From Arion vulgaris (Eukaryota; Mollusca; Gastropoda; Stylommatophora; Arionidae), in NCBI GenBank assembly GCA_020796225.1, contig CM036759.1:3479782-3543781 (forward strand): a stretch of 64,000 nt of DNA, read 5' to 3'. Every line of letters starts with the position of its first letter. Position 1 is the stretch's first letter. Both the position numbers and the translations under genes were made by a program. Positions 24,251-35,205 of this stretch are shown here, piece after piece. The notes beneath the pieces were generated by a model, which was not told where the DNA came from, ran no database searches, and worked only from the letters and a program-made list of their open reading frames with translations.

Positions 24251-26620
24251 TAATGTAAAGAATAAACTCACTATAGAAAGTTATACTGATAATGTCAAGA
24301 ATAAACTCACACCGTGGATAGAAAAGTTATACTGATAATGTAAGAATAAACTCACCGTGGATAGAAAAGTTATACTGATAATGTAAGAATAAACTCACAC
24401 CGTGGATAGAAAAGTTATACTGATAATGTAGAATAAACTACACGTGGATGAAAAGTTATACTGATAATGAGAATAACTCACACCGTGGATAGAAAGTTAT
24501 ACTGATAATGTCAAGAATAAACTCACACCGTGGATAGAAAAGTTATACTGATAATGTCAAGATAAGCTCACCCGTGGATGAAAAGTAACTGATAATTCAG
24601 AATACTCACCCCGTGGATAGAAAAGTTATACTGATAATGTCAGAATAACTCACACCGTGGATGAAAAGTTACTGATAATGTAGAATACTCACCGTGGATA
24701 GAAAGTTATACTGATAATGTCAAGAATAAACTCAACCGGGATGAAAGTTATACTGTAATGTCAAGAATAAACTCACCGTGGATAGAAAGTTATACTGATA
24801 ATGTCAAGAATAAACTCACACCGTGGATAGAAAAGTTATACTGATAATGTAAGAATAAACTCCACCGTGGATAGAAAAGTTATACTGATAATGTAAGAAT
24901 AAACTACACCGTGGATAGAAAGTTATACTGATAATGTGAATAAACTCACACCGTGGATAGAAATACGATAATCAAGAAAAAACTCAACATGATAGAAAAG
25001 TTATACTGATAATTCAAGAATAAACTCACACCGTGGATAGAAAAGTTATACTGATAATGTCAAGAATAAACTCACACCGTGGATAGAAAGATACGATAGT
25101 AAGAATAAACTCACACCGTGGATAGAAATTATACTAGTAGAATAAACTCACACCGTGGATAGAAAGTTATACTGTAATGTCAGAATAAACTCACACCGTG
25201 GATAGAAAGTTATACTGATAATGTCAGAATAAACTCCCCCGTGATAGAAAGTTATACTGATAATGAAGAATAACCCCGGGATAAGTTATACTGATAATGT
25301 CAAGAATAAACTCACACCGTGGATAGAATAAGAGTAATAAACTCACCGTGGATGAATAGTTACTGATAGAATAAGAATAAACCCCACCGTGGATAGAAAG
25401 TTATTGATAATGTCGAATAACTCACACTGGATGAAGATCATAATGAAATAAACTCCACCGTGTGAATAGGGAAAAGTTATACTGTAATGAAGATAAACTC
25501 ACACGTGGATGAAAGTAATAGAATGATAAACTCACACCGTGGATAGAAAAGTTATACTGATAATGTCAAAATAAGCTCACATGAATAGAATTACATGTGC
25601 TACCAGATAACTCAGGATAGAAAAGAATTATACTGATAATGGAAACTCACCGTGGATAGAATGCATAAACTCACCGTGGATAGAAAGTTATACCTGATAA
25701 TGTCAAGAATAACTCCACCGTGGATAGAAAAGTTATACTGATAATGTCAGAATAAACTCACACGTGATGAAATATGAAATGCAGGAATAAACTCACCGTG
25801 GATAGAATAGGAATAAACTCACACGTGATAGAATCAATGCTCACAGGGAATCAGGAATAAACTCACACCGTGGATAGAAAAGTAATACCTGATAATGTCA
25901 GATAAACTCACCGTGGATAGAATACCAGAATAAACTCACACTGTGGATAGAGTACGGAATAAACTCACGTGGATAGAAACGTAAACTCACACCGTGGATA
26001 GCGAATACTCTGGTAAAGAATAAACTCACACCGTGGATAGAAAAGTTATACTGATAATGTAAAGAATAAACTCACACTGTGATAAGAAATACAGAATAAA
26101 CTCACGTGATAGAATGCCAAGAATAACTCACCTGGTAGAATCGAATAGAACTCACACCTGGGATACGAGAAGTAAATCAGCCTGGATAGATGATCAAGAA
26201 TAAACTCACACGTGGGATAAGGTACAGAGATAATACTCACTGATAAGATATCGAATGAGAATAACTCACACGTGGATAGAATACCAGAAAAACTCCCTGG
26301 ATAGAATAACAGAATAAACTCTCACACCGTGGATAGAATTACCTAGATAAACTACACCGTGGATAACAGAATGTCTAATAAACTCCACTGTGGATAAGAA
26401 TCCGGAAGTAAGTCACACTGGATAGAATACAGAATAACTCACCTGTCAGTAAATACTGCGTGAGTATGCTACGTGGATAGTCGAGATAAACTCACGATTG
26501 GACAGAATCCAGGATAAACTCCACTGTGGCATAGAACTATCAACGGAATACTCAGTGATAATACCAAAATAAACTCACACCAGTCAGATAAAATCACCGG
26601 TAATAAACATACGATGCATG
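24251..26620. repeat. 46-bp/31-bp satellite, degenerate right end
   Basis: Recognisable ctcacaccgtggatag cores persist but deletions, insertions and linker loss increase steadily to the right. Units with taccag-type linkers reappear near 25920. By 26600 only scattered fragments remain. Either an old array edge or poor consensus sequence would look like this. Confidence 0.85.
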
Positions 26621-27095
26621 AAATCAGTACTGGATAATGTAAGATCTGATGACCAGTACAGGATAACATTGGCAGGATACTGGAAGATCACTACTGTAGA
26701 ACTAAGAGATCCAAAGCAAACCACGAGATCCAGAGTATCTTATCGCATAAGAGAAATAAAATGTGGCACAGAAATACAGAATAGCTCAGATCATCATAGG
26801 CATGAGATCAACCATAATCAGCTCTAGATCCAGAATAACTCCAACAGAAGATCAATAAAAGGCTGTATACTCAAAAGAACGAACAAGATCACATATAGAG
26901 AAAGAGTTCCAAATACACTAGTTCAACCAGATTAACATCCAGCACAGATTAACTACCATATCAATATAACCACTGTAACAAACTCCTTTTACAGTAACAC
27001 CATATACATGAAATAGTCTAACCATCAAAATCAAGATAACTCCCCTGTTTAAACCAGTAACCAGTTACAGATTCTCTATGTCAAAACCCCTATGT
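26621..27095. other. Low-copy sequence after the satellite
   Basis: A-rich sequence with scattered agatcc/agatcac words and eroded satellite fragments. No gene is seen. Confidence 0.4.
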
Positions 27096-27205
27096 CAGGG
27101 GATTTGGTTGGTGTTTCCCTTGTAGAGGAAGAAAACTTGCACCCGAAATCGGATGTGCTGGCCTACGGGGCTAGAGGCTAACTAGTACAACAGAACTAGT
27201 AAAAA
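27096..27205 (+). mobile_element. SINE A-prime tail fragment
   Basis: Contains gaaatcggatgtgctggcct followed by acggggctagaggctaactag and tacaac, matching the tails at 4113 and 5220. The 5' part is missing or very diverged. Confidence 0.65.
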
Positions 27206-27712
27206 ATCACAAAATAGATCACATACGAGATCACTACATAGATCACATACAGAGATCCAAACAGAACCACGTTAGCGAAGAACACATAAAAATCATACGA
27301 ATCAAACTAGATCACATACAGGGGTCCCTACGAGATCACATACCAGAGATCGCATGCAGAGATCCATAAGATCCATAAGAGATCGCATCAGAGTCCATAC
27401 AGAGATCACATACAGAGATCACTTTCAGAGATCACATACAGAGATCGCATACAGAGATCGCATACAGAGATCACATACAGAGATCACATACAGAGATCAC
27501 ATACAGAGATCGCATACAGAGATCACATACAGAGATCACATACAGAGATCACATACAGAGATCACATACAGAGATCACATACAGAGATCACATACAGAGA
27601 TCACATACAGAGATCACATACAGAGATCACATACAGAGGATCACATACAGAGATCACATACAGAGATCACATACAGAGGATCACATACAGAGATCACATA
27701 CAGAGATCACAA
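27206..27712 (+). repeat. 13-bp tandem array from a SINE tail
   Basis: Irregular at first, then regular copies of agatcacatacag (some agatcgcatacag) to 27712. It starts immediately after the SINE tail at 27096-27205. The open frame HTEITYRD is a by-product. Confidence 0.95.
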
Positions 27713-27912
27713 ATAATGGTGTAACAAGTAGAACATACACAGAAAACGTAGAAGATTATTGTGACCAAATTATCTCAATATCTCCAAGACATGATATGTT
27801 TTGTGTGTGCTAATGTTGCAATATTCCTATCTTGTTAGAAGTCTGGATTTGTTCTTTTGTTTGTTAAATGTTTTTGTGAAATTTGTTATCTGGACAAGTA
27901 TAAAATGTTTAT

Positions 27913-28452
27913 AGACAAAGATAATAAAGAACTTGGAAGACGATGCTGGGTACGACCAGACAAAGATAATAAAGAACTTGGAAGACGATGCTGGGTACGG
28001 ACAGACAAAGATAATAAAGAACTTGGAAGACGATGCTGGGTACGGACAGACAAAGATAATAAAGAACTTGGAAGACGATGCTGGGTACGACCAGACAAAG
28101 ATAATAAAGAACTTGGAAGACGATGCTGGGTACGGACAGACACAGATAATAAAGAACTTGGAAGACGATGCTGGGTACGGACAGACAAAGATAATAAAGA
28201 ACTTGGAAGACGAAGCTGGGTACGACCAGACAAAGATAATAAAGAACTTGGAAGACGATGCTGGGTACGGACAGACAAAGATAATAAAGAACTTGGAAGA
28301 CGAAGTTGGGTAAGGACAGACAAAGATAATAAAGAACTTGGAAGACGAAGCTGGGTACAACCAGACAAAGATAATAAAGAACTTGGAAGACGAAGCTGGG
28401 TACGGACAGACAAAGATAATAAAGAACTTGGAAGACGATGCTGGGTACGACC
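27913..28452. repeat. 45-bp minisatellite, 12 copies, with a three-unit higher-order pattern
   Basis: The unit includes caaagataataaagaacttg, then gaagacgatgctgggtac. The base triplet after ggtac alternates gacca, ggaca, ggaca in order for most of the array, so the larger period is 135 bp. As 45 is a multiple of 3, open frames run through on both strands (15-residue period, DKDNKELGRRCWVRT). No start context, domain or splice evidence supports a protein. Confidence 0.95.
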
Positions 28453-28480
28453 AAGACTACAGCGCATTAAGGAAGACACA

Positions 28481-28616
28481 AAGGATAATTATACAGATAT
28501 ACAAAGAAACACATATGCACACACATAGATACATAAATACACAGGGATATACAGACATACAAAGAAACACATATGCACACATAGATATATAAATACACAG
28601 GGATATACAGACTGAA
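28481..28616. repeat. Imperfect direct duplication of about 65 bp
   Basis: Two copies of a block holding acatacaaagaaacacatat, gcacacatagata and aaatacacagggatatacag. Confidence 0.8.
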
Positions 28617-28621
28617 AAATA

Positions 28622-28800
28622 CACACACCGACACATCGGGATCTATGTGTCGTAGAGGTAAGAGTGCTCACCTCTTGATCGAAAGGTACTCGGTTTCCCC
28701 ATGTGAAGCAATCAGGATGTCTCTCCAGATATCCCTGATCTCAGTGTGAGACCGAGTTCCTAGTCCTATCGGAGACGGATAACAAAACCTAGACCCCGTG
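28622..28800 (+). mobile_element. Possible tRNA-derived SINE (family D)
   Basis: The segment gtagaggtaagagtgctcac resembles a tRNA D-arm/A-box. It is followed by an anticodon-arm-like stem-loop around cttgatcga and a B-box-like ggtactcggtttcccc. Spacing fits a tRNA head, but no second copy is in the window to define the ends. Confidence 0.5.
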
Positions 28801-29139
28801 TTCAAGTTAAGCAAGCAAAAGAACGTTAGATAGTAGAACATCGATACGTGTCCGGCTGTAAAGATATTTTCTCGCGCAAAATTTATTTTAAAATTATTTT
28901 ACAATCTTCAAAATGACTTTAGGGACTCTCGCTGGGGCTACGTAGTTCGTGCACTGCCGCTGAGATCTTCATGTGTACGAAAGAGATCCAAGCACACATA
29001 GTGCTTTACCAAGTGCAAAGATGATGGTCATACCAATCAAACGCCTGACACATACGCTCACACAAATACAAACACGGAAAACAAACACACAGAGAGAGCT
29101 ACATATGGCATGTGTTGAGATGTCCATGATAAAACTAAC
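28801..29139. other. Intron start, no other feature
   Basis: Single-copy-looking intron sequence just downstream of the donor at 29139-29134 (gttagt). Nothing coding is seen. Confidence 0.5.
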
Positions 29140-29283
29140 CATCTGCGTCCACCTCGTTGATCATGTCCTGCAGCTCGGCGTCAGTTGGATTTCGATTGAG
29201 AGATCTCATGACAGTGCCCAACTCGCTGGTAGTTATAACACCATCGCCATTCTTATCAAATAAACTGAAGGCTTCTTTCAATT
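29140..29283 (-). CDS. Calmodulin-like gene, second visible exon (EF-hand 1 and start of EF-hand 2)
   Basis: On the minus strand, acceptor ...actatttcag at 29284-29285 opens the exon and GAT G|gttagt closes it. Its 144 nt equals the length of calmodulin exon 3 in vertebrates, and the phases agree. It encodes ELKEAFSLF, then a complete EF-hand loop [12 protein letters not shown] with D1, N3, D5, V7, T9 and E12 at ligand positions. Next come [24 protein letters not shown] and DADG, the beginning of loop 2. Calcium binding by loop 1 is therefore likely. Differences from calmodulin (for example NRNPTDAE for GQNPTEAE) suggest a paralogue acting as a calcium sensor. The loop-2 codon is interrupted after its first base by the 28.6-kb intron. 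Confidence 0.92.
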
Positions 29284-29330
29284 CTGAAATAGTGTAATAA
29301 ATATGGGAAATATGCAATACAAGACTTCAC

Positions 29331-29590
29331 ATTATCTGTTACATACCTAAGACTTCACATTATCTGTTGCATACCTAAGACTTCACATTATCTGTTACAT
29401 ACAGGAACATGAAGTCTGCCTAAGACTTCACATTATCTGTTGCATACATGAACGTGAAGTCTGCCTAAGACTTCACATTGTCTGTAGAAAGTCCTTACAA
29501 TAATTTAAAAGTCTGTCTAAGATTCACATTGTCTGCCACAAATTATTACAGAAATTAAAAGTCTGTCTAAGACTTCACATTGTCTGTCTC
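29331..29590. repeat. Tandem copies of an acttcacatt-bearing unit (intron)
   Basis: About seven imperfect units centred on taagacttcacattatctgt, spaced 27 to 60 bp, some with an extra aacatgaagtctgcc insert. They lie in the 2.1-kb intron between the two upstream exons. Confidence 0.85.
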
Positions 29591-29594
29591 CCTC

Positions 29595-31280
29595 ATTGTT
29601 TCTCACTCTGATTTTTATAACAGCACTGCCCACTAAACACAAAAACATTGGCAGTGAGAAATTAAAATATTTAAAAAACTTATGTTGAACAAGAAATTTG
29701 AGAACAAATGTCAACATAAATCAAAATCAATGATGTTCTTGGTTATTTTGAAAAAGAAATGTTGAACAAACAGTTTTAAATTAAAAAAGTATTTGAACTG
29801 GAAAAATAAGGTAGTATAAAAACTTATTGAAACACAAAACTCCACTACATTTTCATAACTTCTCAGCCTCACCTCCGATACTGCATCACGCCTCCAAACT
29901 CCACTACATTTTCATAACTTCTCAGCCTCACCTCCGATACTGCATCACGCCGCCAAGCTCCACTACATTTTCATAACTTCTCAGCCTCACCTCCGATACT
30001 GCATCACGCCTCCAAACTCCACTACATTTTCATAACTTCTCAGCCTCACCTCCGATACTGTATCCCGCCGCCAAGCTCCACTACATTTTCATAACTTCTC
30101 AGCCTCACCTCCGATACTGTATCACGCCTCCAAACTCCACTACATTTTCATAACTTCTCAGCCTCACCTCCGATACTGTATCACGCCTCCAAACTCCACT
30201 ACATTTTCATAACATCTCAGCCTCACCTCCGATACTGTATCACGCCTCCAAACTCCACTACATTTTCATAACATCTCAGCCTCACCTCCGATACTGTATC
30301 ACGCCTCCAAACTCCACTACATTTTCATAACATCTCAGCCTCACCTCCGATACTGTATCACGCCTCCAAACTCCACTACATTTTCATAACTTCTCAGCCT
30401 CACCTCCGATACTGTATCACGCCTCCAAACTCCACTACATTTTCATAACATCTCAGCCTCACCTCCGATACTGTATCACGCCTCCAAACTCCACTACATT
30501 TTCATAACATCTCTGCCTCACCTCCGATACTGTATCACGCCTCCAAACTCCACTACATTTTCATAACATCTCAGCCTCACCTCCGATACTGTATCACGCC
30601 TCCAAACTCCACTACATTTTCATAACATCTCAGCCTCACCTCCGATACTGTATCACGCCTCCAAACTCCACTACATTTTCATAACATCTCAGCCTCACCT
30701 CCGATACTGTATCACGCCTCCAAACTCCACTACATTTTCATAACATCTCAGCCTCACCTCCGATACTGTATCACGCCTCCAAACTCCACTACATTTTCAT
30801 AACTTCTCAGCCTCACCTCCGATCTGTATCACGCCCCAAGCTCCACTACATTTTCATACTTCTCAGCCTCACCTCCGATACTGTATCACGCCTCCAAACT
30901 CCACTACATTTTCATAACTTCTCAGCCTCACCTCCGATACTGTATCACGCCTCCAAACTCCACTACATTTTCATAACATCTCTGCCTCACCTCCGATACT
31001 GTATCACGCCGCCAAGCTCCACTACATTTTCATAACTTCTCAGCCTCACCTCCGATACTGTATCACGCCTCCAAACTCCACTACATTTTCATAACTTCTC
31101 AGCCTCACCTCCGATACTGCATCACGCCTCCAAACTCCACTACATTTTCATAACATCTCAGCCTCACCTCCGATACTGTATCACGCCTCCAAACTCCACT
31201 ACATTTTCATAACTTCTCAGCCTCACCTCCGATACTGTATCATGCCTCACAGGAGGAGAACCACTGATTTAGAACTAGAA
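29595..31280 (+). mobile_element. hAT-like non-autonomous element, partial copy (Z2) with internal minisatellite
   Basis: Shares with the copy at 52855-54778 the blocks gtttctcactctga, aaatttgaga.aaatgtcaac, atgttgaac.aacagtttta and tatttgaactggaa, and the right end ggagaaccactgattta. That end is a hAT-type terminal motif (reverse of cagtggttctc). The left terminal repeat is not found, so the copy is truncated. Its interior is mostly the 59-bp array. Confidence 0.6.
29846..31245. repeat. 59-bp minisatellite, about 24 copies
   Basis: The unit contains ctccactacattttcataac, then ctcagcctcacctccgatac and tgtatcacgcctccaaa. Copies vary at acttctc/acatctc, tgcatc/tgtatc and cgccaagc/ctccaaac. It lies wholly inside an intron of the calmodulin-like gene and inside the hAT-like element. 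Confidence 0.97.
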
Positions 31281-31354
31281 ATGAAATGAACAAAACAAGA
31301 AGAACACAAAAGAATAAATATGACTTGCTGAAAAAATGCGAATGTCAGACTTAC

Positions 31355-31385
31355 CGATTATTAGTTCGTTACTCAGACCGACATC
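31355..31385 (-). CDS. Calmodulin-like gene, first visible exon (31 nt)
   Basis: A 31-nt micro-exon on the minus strand between acceptor cttgcag (ending at 31386) and donor gtaagt (starting at 31354). It encodes DVGLSNELII plus the first base of the Glu codon finished by the next exon. Calmodulin genes of vertebrates have a 31-nt exon at exactly this place, encoding ADQLTEEQIA, preceded by an exon that ends with the ATG. By analogy the start codon lies in a separate upstream exon at higher coordinates. I could not identify it. Evidence is length, phase and consensus splice sites rather than similarity of the ten residues, which is weak. Confidence 0.75.
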
Positions 31386-31581
31386 CTGCAAGACATTAAT
31401 GTAACATTTATGTAACATCAGACATTAGACAAGACAAGACAATATGTAACAGTAGTGGACAATCTGTTGTATGCAAGGACCCGGACACATTTAAAAATGC
31501 AGAGGTCGAAACACACCAAGTTGAAATCCTTTTATAAATTACTTAACATGCATACTCTTTTTTGTCCTTTGCTTTTGCCGT

Positions 31582-31890
31582 TAGGCGTAGCTTATATTAG
31601 ATTGTGTATGCAAGCCCTAGAACGCAAATTAAAGCTGATGTTAGGCGTAGCTTATATTAGATTGTGTATGCAAGCCCTAGAACGCAAATTAAAGCTCCCA
31701 TCCCTACGCTTAACGGCAAGAGTGGACAGCCAACTACATCTTCCACCTGGGAATAGACAATGATAGGCGTAGCTTGTAGCTGATGATCGGTTTCCGAGAT
31801 AATGCACGCTCGGTCGCTTCATATGCTGTGATATTGTAGAGTTTTAATTAAGATGTCTGTAACTCCATCAACCTATATTTTATCAACCAA
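31582..31890. mobile_element. Mosaic of LINE C-terminal scraps with a 60-bp duplication
   Basis: Two 60-bp copies (31582 and 31642) of a block ending in the reading QALERKLKL. The plus-strand frame then gives PSLRLTARVDSQLHL and PGNRQ stop at 31763. The same peptide end is encoded on the minus strand at 62950-63060. After the stop, 31765-31890 matches the LINE fragment at 52505-52640 (gatgatcggtttc.gagataa, tctgtaactccatcaacc). Confidence 0.75.
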
Positions 31891-31952
31891 CATGCATACA
31901 CAATCTGATATAATGTAGAAATTATAATACTCTGGGGAATTAGAGGACATGA

Positions 31953-31954
31953 AT

Positions 31955-32004
<50 letters not shown>

Positions 32005-32010
32005 GAGAGT
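31953..32010. repeat. (GA)n microsatellite
   Basis: An almost pure GA run. Confidence 0.95.
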
Positions 32011-32231
32011 AAGTAACGTTAGCAATCAATTATAAACGAGTAGCTTCTAGATTTGATTGATGAGAGGATTGCGCTTGAACGTGCCACACAATCCTGTTCA
32101 AATCTGATAATGTGTTTGTCTAACTGCGTCGCCGCAATGTGTTGTTATCAAGATGTTCATCAGTTCATCGACTTCTTGATTTCAATTTAGTTCAGTACAT
32201 TTTAGGACATGAAATGTTCACAGACAAAAGT

Positions 32232-32828
32232 AGTACCATTAAGAGATGTATTAACCTATCCTTGTATCTCTAGTTGGAGATTAAGAGATGTATTAATCTA
32301 TCCTTGTATCTCTAGTTGGAGATTAAGAGATGTATTAACCTATCCTTGTATCTCTAGTTGGAGATTAAGATATGTATTAACCTATCCTTGTATCTCTAGT
32401 TGGAGATTAAGAGATGTATTAAATTGTCCTTGTATCTCTAGTTGGAGATTAAGAGATGTATTAATCTATCCTTGTATCTCTAGTTGGAGATTAAGAGATG
32501 TATTAATCTCTCCTTGTATCTCTAGTTGGAGATTAAGAGATGTATTAATCTATCCTTGTATCTCTAGTTGGAGATTAAGAGATGTATTAATCTATCCTTG
32601 TATCTCTAGTTGGAGATTAAGAGATGTATTAATCTATCCTTGTATCTCTAGTTGGAGATTAAGAGATGTACTAACTATCCTTGTATCTCTAGTTGGAGAT
32701 TAAGAGATGTATTAATCTATCCTTGTATCTCTAGTTGGAGATTAAGAGATGCATTAACCTATCCTTGTATCTCTAGTTGGAGATTAAGAGATGTATTAAT
32801 CTATCCTTGTATCTCTAGTTGGAGATTA
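32232..32828. repeat. 42-bp minisatellite, about 14 copies
   Basis: Unit attaagagatgtattaatct then atccttgtatctctagttggag. At a multiple of 3 it leaves an open frame with a 14-residue period (RDVLIYPCISSWRL), judged incidental. Confidence 0.96.
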
Positions 32829-32869
32829 ATTCAAAAGATGAGCCACGTCAACTAACAACACAAGTTGGC

Positions 32870-33890
32870 AGATCTTCAGTCTGATAATTCTTTGACTATG
32901 TTACCATATAAAAAAAGTACTATGCGCATGCTTTCATTCTGAATAAGTTCGAGTCGTTGACATTGTGAACTTGATAGGATGCCAGGTCTGTACTCTACCA
33001 CGAACATAACCATTTGATGAAACTGAAGGACATGTAGTCTCTGCTCAATGTGTTCGGCTACCATTACATTGAGAGCTGCAAGATCACGTTTGCAACGTTG
33101 TACATGATGATTGAAAGATAGAATACAATCACATGTTATTCTAAGATAGTGTAGTCTGTCACGATGCTCAATAGACTGTTCAACAAAAGTCACTCTTGGT
33201 AGGTCAGCCCTAACTATGGAATTATTCAAAGAGCACCCAAACATATAAGTCTTCTCAGGATTAACCTGAGAGCAAGACCCCCTGCAGCAAAGCAAGATGG
33301 TATGCAATATTCCCTGAATGTCTTCAACTATTTCTTGTCTATCTGATCCAGTTCTATATATTAAGATACCATCTGCAAATGTTAATGTTTAACCCGATCC
33401 GGTGTGCTGAATGTTGGCTGCATTTGCTGTGTAAATATTAAACAACACGGATGATAGAGGTGATCCCAGGGGTAATCCAGGGCATATACGGGCAGGATCC
33501 GAAGTCCATGTTCCTAAACGTAGTGCAACGGTTCTCTCCATTAAAGAAGCAACTATCCAGTTCACCATCCAAGGATTAAACTCACATTTTAGCAAAAAAA
33601 AGAATATCTTTCTTGAAAAATACACTTTGTTATATCCTTCAAGTCAATGACCTCAACAGTCTTGTGCTTGAATTTGAAGCCCTCGTAAACACGATGATAG
33701 TTAGTATTAGGATCAGACATTTATAGAGGTCCATGATCAACTACATTAGCCGGCAAGGCACCTGGTCTCTCAATGTGTTCCACAACTTTGCTTTAACGTC
33801 TTACAATTTCCATCCTGTAGAAAACTCTCTAGCCCTTCCCTCATCACCCTGTCGACGCTATAGGACAGTTTTATTGTCTTGAATCTTTAT
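32870..33890 (-). mobile_element. Nimb-like LINE, reverse transcriptase fragment (copy 2)
   Basis: Reading leftwards from about 33880 the frame-broken RT includes ALPANVVDHGPL, YEGFKFKHKTVEVIDL, FNPWMVNWIVASLMERTVAL, LGSPLSSVLFNIYTANA, LTFADGILIYR (one Asp of the catalytic pair missing), SQVNPEKTYMFGCSLNN, LHYLRITCD and EHIEQRLHVLQF. The block order is that of the copy at 1430-3520, so both come from the same or a close family. Stops, frameshifts and the missing Asp mark it as dead. Confidence 0.88.
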
Positions 33891-33904
33891 CCTTTATAAC
33901 TACA

Positions 33905-34285
33905 CCAACTCTCTTTGTCTATCTTGCTGTCGTTGTAATGAGATGGTTTAAATGTGTCTATCTTGCTGTCGTTGTAATGAGATGGTTTAAATGTGTCTAT
34001 CTTGCTGTCGTTGTAAGGACAATAATGACATGGTTTAAATGTGTCTATCTTGCTGTCGTTGTAAGGACAATAATGAGATGGTTTAAATGTGTCTATCTTG
34101 CTGTCGTTGTAAGGACAATAATGACATGGTTTAAATGTGTCTATCGTGCTGTCGTTGTAAGGACAATAATGACATCGTCTAAATGTGTCTATCTTGCTGT
34201 CGTTGTAAGGACAATAATGACATGGTTTAAATGTGTCTATCTTGCTGTCGTTGTAAGGACAATAATGACATCGTCTAAATTTTCT
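33905..34285. repeat. 48-bp/39-bp minisatellite, eight to nine copies
   Basis: Unit gtttaaatgtgtctatcttg, ctgtcgttgtaaggacaataatgacatg. The first two units lack the aggacaata segment (39 bp). Confidence 0.95.
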
Positions 34286-34444
34286 GGTTTTGCATTTGTC
34301 TGACCATGCAGTCGTCACCACTCGGATGGCACAGACATACATAGATACACCCACAGCCCACACAGACACATGAACACTCATAGACCCCCTAGACCCCCTC
34401 CCATCCTCTCTCATCCATCCACCCACACTCTAACATTCCGATCT

Positions 34445-35191
34445 TCCTCTTCTTCTCTCGATCCCCGCCTAGACCGATGAACCAAATCTTTTCATGAATG
34501 CTACAGTTGTTTTTAAGGACTCCGTCTCTCCGTACAGTTTCTCGCGGAGTTCTGTGTTATCGGGCCAGGTTTCGTTTCTCAAGCCTGCTAACAGCTGACA
34601 GTCTTGCAGTATGTGCTCTGCCGTCAGGCCGTTTTCACAGTTGCACAGGCTAGTTGTGTCAATTTAAAATTTGTTGAACATATGGGCCCGAAGCCTGTTA
34701 TGGCCGGTACGGAGGCGGATATATAACAACTTGTTGGCTACGGGATAGATCATAGTATCCATCTCTGCTGCTGTGTTGTGGGTGATCTTTCGACCACTTT
34801 TCTTTGAACTGCCAACCGATGGTTGTTTTTGTCTCCTCATAATTGATCTCATGATCGGTCTGCGGTAGTCGCCCGCCTTCTTTTTCTAGCCGGTCGGCTT
34901 CCTCATTTCCGCTTATATTGCAGTGTAATGGAATCCATTGAATAACGATGCGTTTAATTGAGCTTACTAGTACACCGAAGATCTCTTTTAGCTCATTGAG
35001 CTCTGTTTTGGCTACGCTTTTAAGTGCCGTGATGACCGAGAGAGCATCGGTGAATATCACGATTTTGTTGCGTGACGCGCTGCTTTTCTCTAGGATCATT
35101 TCGGCGGCTGTTCTTATTGCCTCTGCCCGGTAGTTGTTTGAAAACTTCCCTGTGGCAATCGCCTTCATGATCTTCACTTTCTTTGAGAGTT
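34445..35191 (-). mobile_element. 5'-truncated LINE with RNase H domain and 14-bp target duplication
   Basis: Flanked by perfect copies of taacattccgatct (34431-34444 and 35192-35205). The minus-strand frame encodes an RNase H-like region with NNYRAEAIRTAAEMI, IVIFTDALSVITALKS, VIQWIPLHCNISGNEEADRL, then RLRTGHNRLRAHMFNKF and a His/Cys end TAEHILQDCQLL. It stops at TAG (34471-34469) only 24 bases before the 3' end. The tail is gagaagaagagga. The catalytic Asp residues of the TDA and GNEEAD motifs and the Glu of YRAEA are present. The upstream RT was lost by 5' truncation during insertion. Confidence 0.92.
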
Positions 35192-35205
35192 TAACATTCC
35201 GATCT

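Larger units (their letters stand above)
535..29139 (-). other. 28.6-kb intron of the calmodulin-like gene
   Basis: Inferred from two exons whose phases fit exactly: donor GAT G|gttagt ending at 29140 and acceptor ctgtag| before 534. Spliced, the Gly codon GGA is restored in the middle of the DxDxNxSxD EF-hand loop. The intron holds the 31-bp and 46-bp satellites (about 20 kb), smaller arrays, a Nimb-like LINE with two nested SINEs, and one fragment of repeat family X. Confidence 0.75.

Noticed and set aside
27857..28528. 223-codon frame with 15-residue repeats (DKDNKELGRRCWVRT)
   Set aside because: The 45-bp array is open in several frames on both strands. No reason exists to prefer one as a protein.
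28640..28700. Functional tRNA gene
   Set aside because: The acceptor stem does not pair, and the B-box and anticodon arm depart from a real tRNA. A SINE head is the better explanation.
31455..31763. 102-codon open frame as a host gene
   Set aside because: Its C-terminal part equals the LINE end at 62950-63060, and it contains a 60-bp duplication.
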